This document shows, piece by piece, positions 34,923 to 44,261 of a DNA stretch of 64,000 bases. Numbering within the stretch: the stretch's first letter is position 1; the number at the start of each line of letters is the position of its first letter. The stretch is taken from assembly GCA_963717125.1 (NCBI GenBank), contig CAVQVG010000015.1, positions 62,001 through 126,000 of the forward strand, in the 5' to 3' direction. The notes beneath the pieces were generated by a model. The model was not told the origin of the DNA, did not search any database, and saw only the letters and a list, made by a program, of their open reading frames with translations. The position numbers were made by a program, and so were the translations under genes. The stretch is from RYN-230 sp963717125 (GTDB taxonomy: Bacteria; Actinomycetota; Actinomycetes; Streptosporangiales; Streptosporangiaceae).

Positions 34923-35206
34923 CAGCAACCAGTCCTACGTATGTCGAGCCGCGGCGCGGCCTGCTGGATCCTCGGTCGGCGGGCCCACTGGCCCGTCTGC
35001 TAACGATGCGAACAGTGGCCCCGCCCGGTCAACGAATTCGGCCCCACTCCCAGACATCTGGAAATTGGCCCAGCCCTGGGCGGGCCGTCTGCCGCGTCCG
35101 GGAGCCCAGCCGCACATATCACCCCGGAGTGCCGGGATAAACCGGTAAAACCGGCGAATCACCGGCCTTCTGGGGTGATAAGGCCGACTGACCGCGCAGA
35201 ATGGGT
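34923..35206. other. Intergenic region upstream of the FHA gene
   Basis: About 280 bp with no clear gene. An inverted repeat pairs 35117-35125 with 35172-35180 (9 bp) around an AT-richer centre with small ccggt repeats. It may hold the FHA promoter. One 75-codon frame here lacks a ribosome site. Confidence 0.35.
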
Positions 35207-35242
35207 CATGCCCCGCGCGTCATGCGGGACGCGCGGGGCATG
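35207..35242. terminator. Perfect 15-bp hairpin
   Basis: 35207-35221 pairs with 35228-35242 around a 6-base loop. It is one of three hairpins downstream of the protease gene. Confidence 0.7.
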
Positions 35243-35251
35243 AGCGGGTGA

Positions 35252-35294
35252 GTGCCCGCCGGCCCGGGTGAGGTGAGCCCGGGCCGGCGGGCAC
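35252..35294. terminator. Perfect 17-bp hairpin
   Basis: 35252-35268 pairs with 35278-35294 around a 9-base loop, 10 bp from the previous hairpin. Such stacked GC hairpins without a T-tract are usual actinobacterial terminators. Confidence 0.7.
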
Positions 35295-35339
35295 GGTCCC
35301 GGGGCCGCCGGCCAGCCGGGGTTGCGGCCGGCGCCCCGG

Positions 35340-35373
35340 CCGGGGTCCGGCCTGGGGGAAGGCCAGACCCCGG
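35340..35373 (-). terminator. 14-bp hairpin next to the protease stop codon
   Basis: 35340-35353 pairs with 35360-35373, one mismatch, 6-base loop, 23 bp after the stop at 35397. It is the likely terminator of the protease gene. Confidence 0.65.
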
Positions 35374-35396
35374 TAGGGAAGGCCCAGAACCTGGGG

Positions 35397-36851
35397 TCAG
35401 GCGGCTGGGCCGGTGGTCAGAGTGACGGTGGCGCTGTGCGACTGGCCGGACTGGTCGGTCCAGCCGATGGTGATCTTGTCGCCCGGGTGGTGCGTGGCCA
35501 GCGTGGCCGAGATGCCGCTTGGGGAGCTGACCGCGTGGCCGGCCACCGAGGTGATCTCGTCACCCTGGGTCAGCCCGGCCTGGTCGGCGGCGGACCCGGT
35601 CACGACCCCGGCCACCACCGCGCCGTTGCCGGTCGCGCCGTCGCCGTTGCCGCCGAAGCCGGTGCTGCCCGAGGCGACCTCAACGCCAAGGAACGCGGTC
35701 TGGCCGAGGTGCACGGTGGCCGACGCCTGCCCCGCCTCGATCTGGCCGGCGATCCGCTCCGCCTTGCTGATCGGGATGGCGAAGGCCTGGGTCTTCTGCT
35801 GGCTGGACTGCCCGCTGAAGCCGGTCATCGAGATGCCGGTGGAGGCAGCCGTGTTCATCCCGACGATCTGGCCGGACCGGTTCACCAGCGCCCCGCCCGA
35901 GTCACCGGGCTGGATCGGCGCGTTGGTCTGGATCATGCCGCTGAGCTGCTCGGACGTGCCCGCGCTCTCGTCCGACGCGGTGATCGTCCGGCTCAGCCCG
36001 GTGACCTTGCCGGTGGCCACGGACGGGGTACCGCCCTTGCCTTCGGCGTTGCCCAGCGCCACGACCTTGTCGCCGACGCTCACACCGGCCGAGCTGGGGC
36101 TGACCGTCTGCAGCCCGGAGGCGCCCTGCAGTTGCAGCACCGCGACGTCGTCCTTCTGGTCGTAACCGACGACCTTGGCGGTGTAGGTGTGCCCGCTGCC
36201 CACGTCCGTGGCCTTGATCTGGGTCGCGCCGCGGATCACGTGGTTGTTGGTCAGCACCTCACCGGTGGAGGTCAGCACCATCCCGGTGCCGGCCGCCTGG
36301 CCCTGCTGGTAGCCCAGGTTGGTAACGATGTCCACCAGCCCCGGGTCCACCTTCGACGAGATCTGGGCGGTGGTCAGGGTGGTGGCGCCGAACGCGTTCG
36401 CCGCGCTGAAGCCGGCCACGGCCAGCGCCGCGACGGCCACCGCGGACCCGCCCGCGATCAGCACCCGGCGGCGCCGCGAGCGGCGCTTGTCGTCGTGGCC
36501 GCCGCCGAACGCGCCAGGACCGGTCCCGCCGGGACCACCCGGCCCGTAGCCAGGGCCACCCGGCCCGTAGCCGGGACCACCCGGTCCGTAGCCCGCGGGC
36601 CCGTAACCACCAGGCCCATACGGACCTGAGCCGTACCCGCCGGTCCCGTACCCGCCGGGACCGGCGGTGCCGTACGGGCTGTACCAGCCGCCAGCACTGC
36701 TCCCGGCCGCGTTGCCCGCGTCCGCACCCGCACTGCCCGCAGCCGGGTTGCTGCCGGCGTCCGCGCCCGGCCGGCCGGCGTCCGCCGGTGAGCCACCGCG
36801 CTCATCCGGGTCAGGACCGCCCTGGACCGGCTCACCAAAGTTCGTGCTCAT
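35397..36851 (-). CDS. HtrA-like serine protease with PDZ domain
   Basis: 484 residues. An N-terminal Gly-Tyr-Pro-rich cytoplasmic tail (about 55-115, GYGPGGP repeats) and a basic stretch lead to one membrane helix (VLIAGGSAVAVAALAVAGF). The outside trypsin-like domain shows the triad: His in VLTNNHVIRG, Asp in KDDVAVLQL, Ser in QPGDSGGALVN. A PDZ domain follows (AVVAGVVTGSAADQAGLTQGD). HtrA proteases degrade or refold damaged envelope proteins. It is divergent from a thiamine-diphosphate enzyme gene. Confidence 0.93.
   Translation of the reverse strand: MSTNFGEPVQGGPDPDERGGSPADAGRPGADAGSNPAAGSAGADAGNAAGSSAGGWYSPYGTAGPGGYGTGGYGSGPYGPGGYGPAGYGPGGPGYGPGGPGYGPGGPGGTGPGAFGGGHDDKRRSRRRRVLIAGGSAVAVAALAVAGFSAANAFGATTLTTAQISSKVDPGLVDIVTNLGYQQGQAAGTGMVLTSTGEVLTNNHVIRGATQIKATDVGSGHTYTAKVVGYDQKDDVAVLQLQGASGLQTVSPSSAGVSVGDKVVALGNAEGKGGTPSVATGKVTGLSRTITASDESAGTSEQLSGMIQTNAPIQPGDSGGALVNRSGQIVGMNTAASTGISMTGFSGQSSQQKTQAFAIPISKAERIAGQIEAGQASATVHLGQTAFLGVEVASGSTGFGGNGDGATGNGAVVAGVVTGSAADQAGLTQGDEITSVAGHAVSSPSGISATLATHHPGDKITIGWTDQSGQSHSATVTLTTGPAA
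36530..36600 (-). repeat. 21-bp tandem repeats in the protease N-terminus
   Basis: About three units of 21 bp encode GPGGPGY repeats in the cytoplasmic tail. Less regular Gly-Tyr codons continue to about 36660. Confidence 0.65.
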
Positions 36852-37076
36852 CTGGGATCGCTCCCTCGCTACGACATGCCCCTGTTAGCTGACGTCCTGA
36901 TACTCACCGGTAGACCTGGAAGTAGACTGAAGGCTCACTCGGTGCTACCCGATGATTTCCTGAATACTTCCTGACCGTGATTGAGCCCGGCGGGACAATC
37001 CGTGGCGAGACGGGCAGGATGCTGAGCTACGGCCATGCTCACCGGTCAACCTGGCCATCCGCTGGAAGGAACTCGT

Positions 37077-38632
37077 GTGAACGGTGCTCAGGCGCTGCTC
37101 CGGACCCTGACCGGGTGCGGGGTGGACACCTGTTTCAGTAACCCCGGCACGTCCGAGATGCATTTCGTCGCCGCGCTGGATGCCGTCCCGGAGCTGCGCG
37201 CCGTGCTCTGCCTGTTCGAGGGCACCGCCACCGGCGCGGCGGACGGCTACGGACGGATGCGCGACCGGCCCGCCACCGCCCTCCTGCACCTGGGCCCGGG
37301 CCTGGCCAACGGGCTGGCCAACCTGCACAACGCGCGGCGCGCACACACACCCCTGCTGACCATCGTGGGCGACCACGCGACCTATCACAGCCGGCTGGAC
37401 GCGCCGCTGGAATCCGACATCGAGTCGCTGGCCCGGCCGGTGTCGCGCTGGTTCCGCAGGACTGCCGCCGCCGAGCTGACCGGCCCGGACGCCGCAGACG
37501 CGGTGGCCGCGGCCAGCCGGCCGCCAGGCGGCGTGGCCACTCTGGTGCTGCCCGCCGACGTGTCCTGGTCGGACGGCGGCGAGCCGGCCCCGGCCCGGGT
37601 GGGCCGCCCGGCCGCGCCGGTCCCGGCCGCGGCCATCGACGCGGCCGCGGCCGCGCTGCGCAGCGGTGCGCCGTGCCTGCTGCTGCTCGGCGGGACCGCG
37701 CTGCGCGCCGCGGGCCTGGCCGCCGCCAGCCAGGTCGCCCAGGGCACCGGCGCGCGGCTGCTGGCCGAGACGTTCCCGGCCCGGCTGGAACGCGGCGCGG
37801 GCCTGCCCGCCATCGACCGGCTCGCCTACCTGGCTGAGTTCGCCGCCCCCCAGCTGGCCGGCGTAAAGCATCTCATCCTGGCCGGTGCCCGGGCGCCGGT
37901 CTCTTTCTTCGCCTACCCGGGCCAGCCCAGCTCGCTGGTGCCGGCGGCTGCCAGGTGCACGTGCTGGCCGAGCCGGGCGAGGACGTGCCCGCCGCGCTGG
38001 CCGCGCTGGCCAGCGCCGCCGCCGCCGCAGCCCGGCCGCTGCTCCAGCCAGCGCAGCGCCCGGCGCTGCCAGATGGCGACCTGACCGCGGAGAGCGCGGC
38101 GGCCGTTCTCGGTGCCCTGCTGCCGGAGGGCGCGATCGTGTCCGACGAAGCCAACACGTCCGGGCTGTGGCTGCCCGGCGCCACCGCGGGCGCTCCCCCG
38201 CACGACTGGCTCACGCTGACCGGCGGGGCCATCGGCCAGGGGCTGCCGCTGGCCACCGGGGCCGCGATCGCCTGCCCGGACCGCCCGGTGCTGGCGCTGG
38301 AGGCCGACGGCAGCGCCATGTACACGATCTCCGCGCTGTGGACGCACGCCCGGGAGCAGCTGGACATCACGACGGTCATCTTCAGCAACCGGTGTTACGC
38401 GATCCTGGGCATGGAGTTGCACCGGGTGGGTGCGGCGGTGGGCGGGCGCGCGGCGCGGGACCTGCTCGACCTGTCCCGGCCCGAGCTCGACTTCACCGCG
38501 CTGGCCACCGGGATGGGGGTGCCGGCCAGCCGGGCCCAGACCGCCGCCGAGTTCGCCACCGCGCTGCGTCACGCCCTGGCCGAGCCCGGCCCGCACCTCA
38601 TCGAGGCGCTAATCCCCCCGCTCGGCCCGTGA
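37077..38632 (+). pseudogene. Acetolactate-synthase-like thiamine-diphosphate enzyme, one frameshift
   Basis: Starts at GTG 37077, six bases after ribosome site ggaagga. The first frame covers the Pyr domain with the cofactor Glu (LCLFEGTATGAADGYGRM) and the middle domain, to PSSLVPA near 37945. The other frame continues with QVHVLAEPGEDVPAALAALA and the PP domain (LALEADGSAMYTISALW, then IFSNRCYAIL), ending at 38632. Adding one G in the ccggcggctg run at 37941-37950 restores a 518-residue protein. Members of this branch act on 2-oxo acids; the exact one is unknown. Confidence 0.8.
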
Positions 38633-38700
38633 CCCCACTACATGGCTGAATCGTTCATGCACTCCGGTGTGTATGGCTGAATCATTCACGTAGTGGCAGC
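38633..38700. repeat. Direct 16-bp repeat between convergent genes
   Basis: Two copies (38642-38657 and 38673-38688, 15 of 16 identical) are spaced 31 bp apart. Each contains a small TGAATC(G/A)TTCA palindrome. The flanking ccactac and gtagtgg also form an inverted repeat. Confidence 0.6.
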
Positions 38701-38726
38701 GCCGCTAGGCAAAGCCGCTAGGCAGA
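38701..38726 (-). repeat. 13-bp tandem duplication across the glutaminyl cyclase stop codon
   Basis: Units 38701-38713 and 38714-38726 differ at one base. Each holds a TAG on the minus strand; the one at 38718-38720 is the real stop. Confidence 0.75.
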
Positions 38727-39452
38727 GCCGGTCAGCAGCTGTTCCGGCCGCTTCCGGGTCCGGCCCGCCGCCAGCCGAACGTGATAGATCGACCGGTACC
38801 CCTTCCCGGTGAGCAGGAACTCACCAGAACCCGGCAGCGCCGTGATCCCGTTGAGGATGGCGTGTGGATCGCGGTGCCGCTCCGCGGCGGGCTTCGCGTC
38901 CACGATGTCCACCACCTCACCGGTGGCCGGGTCGATGCCGGCCAGGTAGGGCCGCTGCGCGACGTTGGCCCAGATCCGGCCGCCGGCCCAGGCCAGATCG
39001 TTGAGCTCGCCGATGCGCCGCCCGCCGCAGCGCACCATGATCAGGCCGAGCGGTTGCAGCGTCCCCGGGTCGCGCACCACCAGCTCACTGCTGCCGTCGC
39101 TGGTCAGCAGCTGGTCGCCCAGGGTGCAGATGCCCCACCCCTCGCGGTTGTAGGAGATGGACTCCAGCAGCGTCAGGCTGCGCGCGTCCCAGCGCAGCGC
39201 GACCCGCTCCCGCCAGGTGAGCTGCCAGATGTGCTCGGCGACCAGGCAGATCCCCTCGGCGAACAGTTCTGGCGGCAGCGCCGCGGTGTCCGGCGCCTGG
39301 TCCTGGCCGAGCTGGTAGCGCCGCAGTGCGGACTGGCCGTACTCTCCGGTGCTCTCCCAGACGGTGCCGCCGGCGGCGATCAGGCCCTGGGTGAAGGCCC
39401 GGTCCGGATGCGGCAGCCGGCGCAGCACCTTGACGCGGTGAAACCTGGGCAA
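38718..39452 (-). CDS. Glutaminyl-peptide cyclotransferase
   Basis: 244 residues. The TTG start at 39452 follows a good ribosome site (ggaggtg). The plant-type glutaminyl cyclase propeller is recognised by PDRAFTQGLIAAGGTVWEST, then EGWGICTLGDQLLTSDGS, RRIGELNDLAWAGGRIWANV and NGITALPGSGEFLLTGK. The enzyme turns N-terminal Gln of proteins or peptides into pyroglutamate. It lacks a clear signal peptide, unlike many homologues. It is convergent with the ThDP enzyme. Confidence 0.9.
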   Translation of the reverse strand: MPRFHRVKVLRRLPHPDRAFTQGLIAAGGTVWESTGEYGQSALRRYQLGQDQAPDTAALPPELFAEGICLVAEHIWQLTWRERVALRWDARSLTLLESISYNREGWGICTLGDQLLTSDGSSELVVRDPGTLQPLGLIMVRCGGRRIGELNDLAWAGGRIWANVAQRPYLAGIDPATGEVVDIVDAKPAAERHRDPHAILNGITALPGSGEFLLTGKGYRSIYHVRLAAGRTRKRPEQLLTGSA

Positions 39453-39491
39453 GGCCGCACACCTCCGGTCGTGATCCCCGCGGCAGACAGG

Positions 39492-40013
39492 TTACGCCGC
39501 AGCACCCGCCGAAGGCCCACCTCTCCGGGCAACCCGGTCGCCGCCGCCGCGGCCCAGCCGGCTGCCCGCCTGGGCCAGCCGGTTACCGAGCCGGGCCACC
39601 CCGGGCCGCAGCGGCCGGTCGGTGTACCCGCCGTCGGCCAGCCCGGCCCGCCGCTCGAAGATGTTCCGCGCCCCGAAGTCGCCGGTCAGTCCCCAGGACA
39701 CCCCGGCGGCCAGGAAGTACAGCGGCAGCATGGGCAGCCCCGCGCAGCACGCGTACTGCGTCGCGTGCCGCGCCTCGTGCGCGACCAGCGGCGGCATCGT
39801 GCTTAGCGTGGCGTGATCGCCGCGGGCCAGGATCACATTCCCGATGCAGAACGCCGGTGCCACCGGAACGGGCAGCCGGTAGCCGGCGCCGACCAGCAGG
39901 CCGTCGTGCGCCCGGGCCAGCCTGGCCTGCCCGGCCGCGGCCACCAGGACGCCGGCCAGGGTGGACCCGTTCACCAGGTTGGCCACCAGCCGTACCCGGT
40001 AGGCGACGCGCAT
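39492..40013 (-). CDS. Small membrane-associated protein with HEARH motif
   Basis: 173 residues, ATG at 40013. Two hydrophobic parts (VNGSTLAGVLVAAAGQARLA and CAGLPMLPLYFLAAGVSWG) flank VAHEARHATQYA, a HExxH-like zinc-binding motif. It may be a small metallopeptidase or an inactive relative. The C-terminus is basic and Gly-rich. It lies 23 bp after the FtsH-like gene on the same strand, so it may belong to that operon. Confidence 0.7.
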   Translation of the reverse strand: MRVAYRVRLVANLVNGSTLAGVLVAAAGQARLARAHDGLLVGAGYRLPVPVAPAFCIGNVILARGDHATLSTMPPLVAHEARHATQYACCAGLPMLPLYFLAAGVSWGLTGDFGARNIFERRAGLADGGYTDRPLRPGVARLGNRLAQAGSRLGRGGGDRVARRGGPSAGAAA

Positions 40014-40036
40014 GCCGGGTCAGCCTCGAGTCCTGG

Positions 40037-42466
40037 TCAGCTCCCGGACCCGTTCAGCGGATCGGGGTCGGGCGCCACCATCCACGGGCGAGGCGCGGTC
40101 AGCGCCGGGGCCTTCTTGACCTGGGGCATGCTGACCGGAACCTGGCCGTGCTCACGGTGCGCGACCGCCGCACCCGCGTGATACTCCTCCAGCCGCTGGA
40201 CGAGCCCGGGGTCGGCGTACGCCCGGCCGTCCACGAACGGTCCCGGCCGCTGCTCGATCACGGCCACCACGTCGTCGCCGCTCAGCGTCTTGTGCGTCTC
40301 CAGCGCGTGCGCCAGGCAGAGCACCCGGTCCCGGTCGGTGCGGATGATCTGCTCGACGCGGCCGAGCAGCCCGTTGAGGTTGTCCTCGATCCGGTCGGCC
40401 AGCGCCCGGCGCATCTCCGCCTCCGGGTCCTGCCCCTTCTTGTTCCGGCCGCCCTGGCCGCCGCCGGGCGAGCCGACCTCGAGCCGCTTGGCCGTGGAAT
40501 ACGAGGACACCGTGGACCCCATGCCCCAGAAGCCCTCCATGAACGACGCCACCGTAGTGGCCGACTCCAGGTCGCCGGACACGCCGGAGGAGCTGTCGTC
40601 GTCGAAGAACATCCGCTCCCCGGCCAGCGAGGCGAGCGACACCAGGATGTCGGTCTGGTACTCGCTGCGCCACCGGGTGAACTGGTCCTCGGGCGGGATG
40701 CTGGCCACCATGCCGAGGTAGTCGCTGCCCTTCTCGATCGTCGCGATGTCGATTTCCATATGCTGCCGGGTGCGGTAGGCGACCAGCGCATGGCACGCCT
40801 CATGGATGGCCACCGCGTGCCGTTCCCGCTCGATGTACTCCACATCCTCGGGCGGGCCGAGTTCCTTGAGCTGCTTGGCCTTGATCACGTCCGCCCACGT
40901 GATCACGTCCCGGCCGTCCCGGATGGCCTGGATGAGTGCCTCGTTGACCAGGTCCTTGATGGTCGCGCCGGTCGCATACGGGGTGATGGTGGCCAATTTG
41001 TCCATCTGCTCCGCGGACAGCTCGTGCCGCACCTTGGCGAAGTAGCCCTCGTAGGTGCGCACCCGGCCGGCCTTGGACGGGTAGCCGACCTTGTAGATCC
41101 GGTCGATCCGGCCCGGCCGCAGCAGCGCCTCGTCCAGCGCCTCCGGCAGGTTGGTCGCCATCATGACCAGGATCCGGTACTTGGGCGGTGGCTTGGGGCG
41201 CATGCCGAGCAGCCGCCGGACGTGGCGGTTGATGAAGCCGCGCGGCTTCTTCAGCCCAGAGATCTCGGTGAGCAGCGCCTCCAGCGTGCCCATGCCGCCA
41301 CCGCCACCGCCACCCATGCCCATGATCTGCTTGTTGCGCCGGGTGTCCGGCTCCTCGCCGGCCGACGAGCTCAGCGCCCGCTGGGCGAGCCGCCACTGCA
41401 CGTCGTACGACAGGTAGGAGAAGCCGTGGCAGCCGCCGGCCTGCCAGGCGGCGGGAGTGGCCCGGCCGGGCACCGGCGGGCCGCCACCCGGGGCCAGCGC
41501 GCCGCGGCGGCCCAGTGAGTCGGCCTCGTCGAAGAACACGATCACGCCGCCATAGCGCAGGGCCAGCCGCCGCAGCTTGCGGAACAGCGACTTGACCTTG
41601 AGGATGCCGACGCCCATGAACATGTTGATGAACGCGCCCGGGTCCACGAACACGTACGGCTTACCGGTCTCGCCCGCCACCGCCTCGGCCATCAGCGTCT
41701 TGCCGGTGCCCGGCGGCCCCCAGAGCAGGATGCCGCCCGGCACGTAGCCGCCTCGCGACTCGATCTGCTCCGGGTCCTCCAGATAGAGGATGTTCTCCTT
41801 GACCCGCTCCAGCACGTGGTCCTGGCCCCAGACGTCGACGAACCGGGTCTTGATGTCGTCCGGGAAGTACACGTCCACGCCGCCCCGGGACAGGAACCAG
41901 AACAGCGCGCCAAACTGGATCACGACGAAGATGACGCCGAACATGAGCTGCAGCACGAACGGCAGCGCATGCCAGATGTAGGCCGGCGCGGATATCAGTG
42001 CCGACACTGGGTCCTGGTCCGTGACCTTGCCGATGACGACCGCTATGACAGCGATCCAGAAGACCCATTTCAGCAGCCGGGTGAGCCGGAACCTGGTCCA
42101 GTCGGACATCTTGCGGTGCGTCGTCCGCTCGAAGCCGCCGAAGAACTTGACCGTCCAGAACCGGTGATAAGCAGCCCAGTGCTCACTGACCAGGAAGTGG
42201 ACCTGGCGCAGCGCCTCCAGTCCGATCAGCACGAACACCCAGACACCGGACCGGGCCTCGATGCGGAACGCGTCGGACCAGCTGACCAGGGGGTTGTTCG
42301 ATCTGGTCGACCAGACCAGGATGAACCACACCAGGACCAGCAGCAGCAGGAACTTGATGCGGTCCCAGATCGGGAGCGGCTTGCGGGTCGGCCGGTCGTC
42401 GTCCCGTGGCCGCCCGTCGGGCGGCCGCAGTCCTTCCGGGCTGCCTGCCGGGGCCATCGTCATCAT
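40037..42466 (-). CDS. FtsH-like membrane AAA+ zinc protease
   Basis: 809 residues. Membrane segments near 38-55, 73-85, 133-147 and 168-192 replace the two of classical FtsH. The AAA+ part has Walker A GPPGTGKT (250-257), Walker B VIVFFDEAD (about 308-316) and the arginine region LLRPGRIDRIY. About 110 residues lie between Walker B and that region, including a Gly-rich run. The protease site is HEACH (555-559), with a likely third zinc ligand Asp near 632 (SGDLESAT). It should unfold and degrade membrane proteins. Its start overlaps the stop of a lipoprotein gene. Confidence 0.9.
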   Translation of the reverse strand: MMTMAPAGSPEGLRPPDGRPRDDDRPTRKPLPIWDRIKFLLLLVLVWFILVWSTRSNNPLVSWSDAFRIEARSGVWVFVLIGLEALRQVHFLVSEHWAAYHRFWTVKFFGGFERTTHRKMSDWTRFRLTRLLKWVFWIAVIAVVIGKVTDQDPVSALISAPAYIWHALPFVLQLMFGVIFVVIQFGALFWFLSRGGVDVYFPDDIKTRFVDVWGQDHVLERVKENILYLEDPEQIESRGGYVPGGILLWGPPGTGKTLMAEAVAGETGKPYVFVDPGAFINMFMGVGILKVKSLFRKLRRLALRYGGVIVFFDEADSLGRRGALAPGGGPPVPGRATPAAWQAGGCHGFSYLSYDVQWRLAQRALSSSAGEEPDTRRNKQIMGMGGGGGGGMGTLEALLTEISGLKKPRGFINRHVRRLLGMRPKPPPKYRILVMMATNLPEALDEALLRPGRIDRIYKVGYPSKAGRVRTYEGYFAKVRHELSAEQMDKLATITPYATGATIKDLVNEALIQAIRDGRDVITWADVIKAKQLKELGPPEDVEYIERERHAVAIHEACHALVAYRTRQHMEIDIATIEKGSDYLGMVASIPPEDQFTRWRSEYQTDILVSLASLAGERMFFDDDSSSGVSGDLESATTVASFMEGFWGMGSTVSSYSTAKRLEVGSPGGGQGGRNKKGQDPEAEMRRALADRIEDNLNGLLGRVEQIIRTDRDRVLCLAHALETHKTLSGDDVVAVIEQRPGPFVDGRAYADPGLVQRLEEYHAGAAVAHREHGQVPVSMPQVKKAPALTAPRPWMVAPDPDPLNGSGS

Positions 42467-43110
42467 GGGCTCCTGACCGTGAAGGATTTCATCACCGTGT
42501 CGATCTCGCCTTGGTGCTTGCTGTAACAGCTCGCCAGGCAGTGCAAGAGAAGCAGGTAGACCTCGGTGTCATCCGCGTTCGTCAGGGCGACCTGGTCGAA
42601 AGTATTGACGCTCCCGTCCGGGTAGGAATAGTCGTAGATCTCCCGGACGCCATGCACTCCCTGTGCCAGTTCCAGCATGGAGTCGTTCAGCAGGCGGAAG
42701 TTGGTCAGCGGGAAGCCGCTCTTGGCCGCGCTGGCCCGGGCGGTGGCCGTCACCGGCAGGAAGAAGTCGCGTAGGTCGTTGTAGGACAGCTCGTTGGTCG
42801 TCGTCTGGTTGACGGCCGCGACCACGGAATACGCGAAGGGCTGCTGATTCTCCGCGCCGAGCACGTGGTCCGCCGCTGGCTGGGTGCTGCCGTCGTAACC
42901 CACCGTCCAGACCCCGCTCTGCGGGGTGGAGTTGCCCCCGTTGACCGCGGTGGCCAGCGCGGACGCGCCGATCTGCCGCCAGCCGGACGGCACCTTGAAG
43001 TAGGTGTGCTGGCTGGAGTTGGTGACGTAGGTGAACTGCGGCGCGGCGCAGCCGGCGACCGCTAGACCGAGCAGGACCACCCACAGCCCGACGATGCGGC
43101 CCCTCCTCAT
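42463..43110 (-). CDS. Lipoprotein coupled to the FtsH-like protease
   Basis: 215 residues from the ATG at 43110, ribosome site ggagag. The signal peptide (IVGLWVVLLGLAVAGC) ends in a lipobox, so it should face the outside. The mature domain begins FTYVTNSSQHTYFKVPSGWR and has no repeat or catalytic motif I can name. PsbP/LpqN-like folds start this way in actinobacteria (FKVPSGW). Its stop overlaps the FtsH-like start (ATGATG), so the two are probably partners across the membrane. Confidence 0.8.
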   Translation of the reverse strand: MRRGRIVGLWVVLLGLAVAGCAAPQFTYVTNSSQHTYFKVPSGWRQIGASALATAVNGGNSTPQSGVWTVGYDGSTQPAADHVLGAENQQPFAYSVVAAVNQTTTNELSYNDLRDFFLPVTATARASAAKSGFPLTNFRLLNDSMLELAQGVHGVREIYDYSYPDGSVNTFDQVALTNADDTEVYLLLLHCLASCYSKHQGEIDTVMKSFTVRSP

Positions 43111-43277
43111 GCACCCTCTCCTGTGTATCGCGCGACGTTGGCTACCACGCCGTATATCAACCCGTTATAAGGGAGTATCGCCCGCGCACCATCGCGCGGG
43201 AAAGATGTGACCGCGATTGGCTACACGCCCGTAACACGTAACACCCCGGCGGCTGGCTCACGGGTGAGTGAACGAGC

Positions 43278-43320
43278 AGAGCCCCGGCCACCGGGAGAAA
43301 GGTCCCGTGGCCGGGGCTCT
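43278..43320 (-). terminator. Long GC hairpin
   Basis: A 14-bp perfect outer stem plus an inner 4-bp stem with a one-base bulge, loop of about 7 bases. Likely a second terminator for the Rpf-like gene. Confidence 0.65.
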
Positions 43321-43439
43321 GGGGGGATCCGCGAGCCCGGCAGTGCGGAGGGTTCCGCGGGCCGGGCGCCGCTGTGGTCGCCTGCCCGGCCGGGGGATCA
43401 GACCCAGCCGGGGCCCAGGTATGTGTGTGTTTGTTTGGT

Positions 43440-43479
43440 CCGGGCCAGCCAGCCGGCTCTCGTCGGCTGGCTGGCCCGG
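43440..43479 (-). terminator. 16-bp hairpin downstream of the Rpf-like gene
   Basis: 43440-43455 pairs perfectly with 43464-43479 around an 8-base loop, 10 bp after the stop codon. Confidence 0.75.
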
Positions 43480-43488
43480 TATTACGGT

Positions 43489-44118
43489 TCAGCAGCCGTC
43501 GTAAGGTGCCCACGGCGAGGTGCCGTCCTGCGCATAGAGCTGCTGGAACGCCTGCGTCTGCTGAGCGACGGACGCCTGGCCCGCCGTGCCCGAGTAGCCC
43601 AGGCTGGCCCAGGTGCTGGGCAGGATGCCGTACAGGCCGGCCGACGACGCGGTCGGGTTGTTCCCCGACTCGCGCCAGGCCACGCACTGCTGGAACGAGG
43701 ACGGCGAACCGCCACCGGTGCTTGTCACCGGGCTCGAGCTGCTGGTGCTGGAGCTGCTCGTGCTGGAGCCGGTCGTGCTGCCCTCGCTAGCCGCCGGCTG
43801 CGACGTGGTCGAGGACCCCTCGTCCGACGTGGCCGGCGCCGACGTTGGCGCAGGCGCGGCCGGCCCCGAGATGGGGCTGGCCCCGGAGCGCCCGTCCGGC
43901 ACGTTCACCGGCTGGTTCACGTAGATGAGGTTCGGGTTGTGGATCTGGGGGTTGGCGGCTTCGATGGCGGAAAGCGAGACACCTGACCGGGCGGCGATCC
44001 CGCTCAGCGTGTCGCCTGACTGCACGGTGTACGTGCTGGCCAGGGCCGGCCCCGCGGCCAGCCCAGCCATCAGCACGCCAGCACCCGCCGCCGTGAATAT
44101 CCGCGTTTGTACCCTCAT
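43489..44118 (-). CDS. Secreted LysM and Rpf-like muralytic protein
   Basis: 209 residues from the ATG at 44118, with ribosome site aaggag. A signal peptide (FTAAGAGVLMAGLAAGPALA) is followed by a LysM domain (YTVQSGDTLSGIAARSGVSL) that binds peptidoglycan. A long Ser/Thr linker leads to the C-terminal catalytic-type domain: QCVAWRESGNNPTASSAGLY, then SLGYSGTAGQAS. The ESGNNP stretch contains the Glu expected of the lysozyme-like fold of resuscitation-promoting factors. It should cut cell wall during growth or germination. Confidence 0.88.
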   Translation of the reverse strand: MRVQTRIFTAAGAGVLMAGLAAGPALASTYTVQSGDTLSGIAARSGVSLSAIEAANPQIHNPNLIYVNQPVNVPDGRSGASPISGPAAPAPTSAPATSDEGSSTTSQPAASEGSTTGSSTSSSSTSSSSPVTSTGGGSPSSFQQCVAWRESGNNPTASSAGLYGILPSTWASLGYSGTAGQASVAQQTQAFQQLYAQDGTSPWAPYDGC

Positions 44119-44261
44119 ACATCTCCTTGTCCGGATTGCGACCACAGCGGCCCAACGTATGCAAGGTCGCCGAGCTGTGCAAGTCCGGATTGTCCGACGG
44201 CAGGGCGCTGAGCAGCAGATTCTCCCGGCGAGCCAGGGGATGCGAGCGGCTGAGCGGAAGT

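Larger units (their letters stand above)
43111..43488. other. Intergenic region with two terminator hairpins
   Basis: About 380 bp between the Rpf-like gene and the lipoprotein gene. It holds two strong hairpins and a TG-rich stretch (43421-43438). I see no gene. Confidence 0.5.

Noticed and set aside
34935..35162. 75-codon frame in the FHA upstream region
   Set aside because: No ribosome site, no recognisable domain, and it overlaps operator-like repeats.
44119..44261. c-di-AMP (ydaO-type) riboswitch before the Rpf-like gene
   Set aside because: The leader is a plausible place for one, but I could not find the conserved core. Only a 10-base direct repeat (44129 and 44183) is visible.
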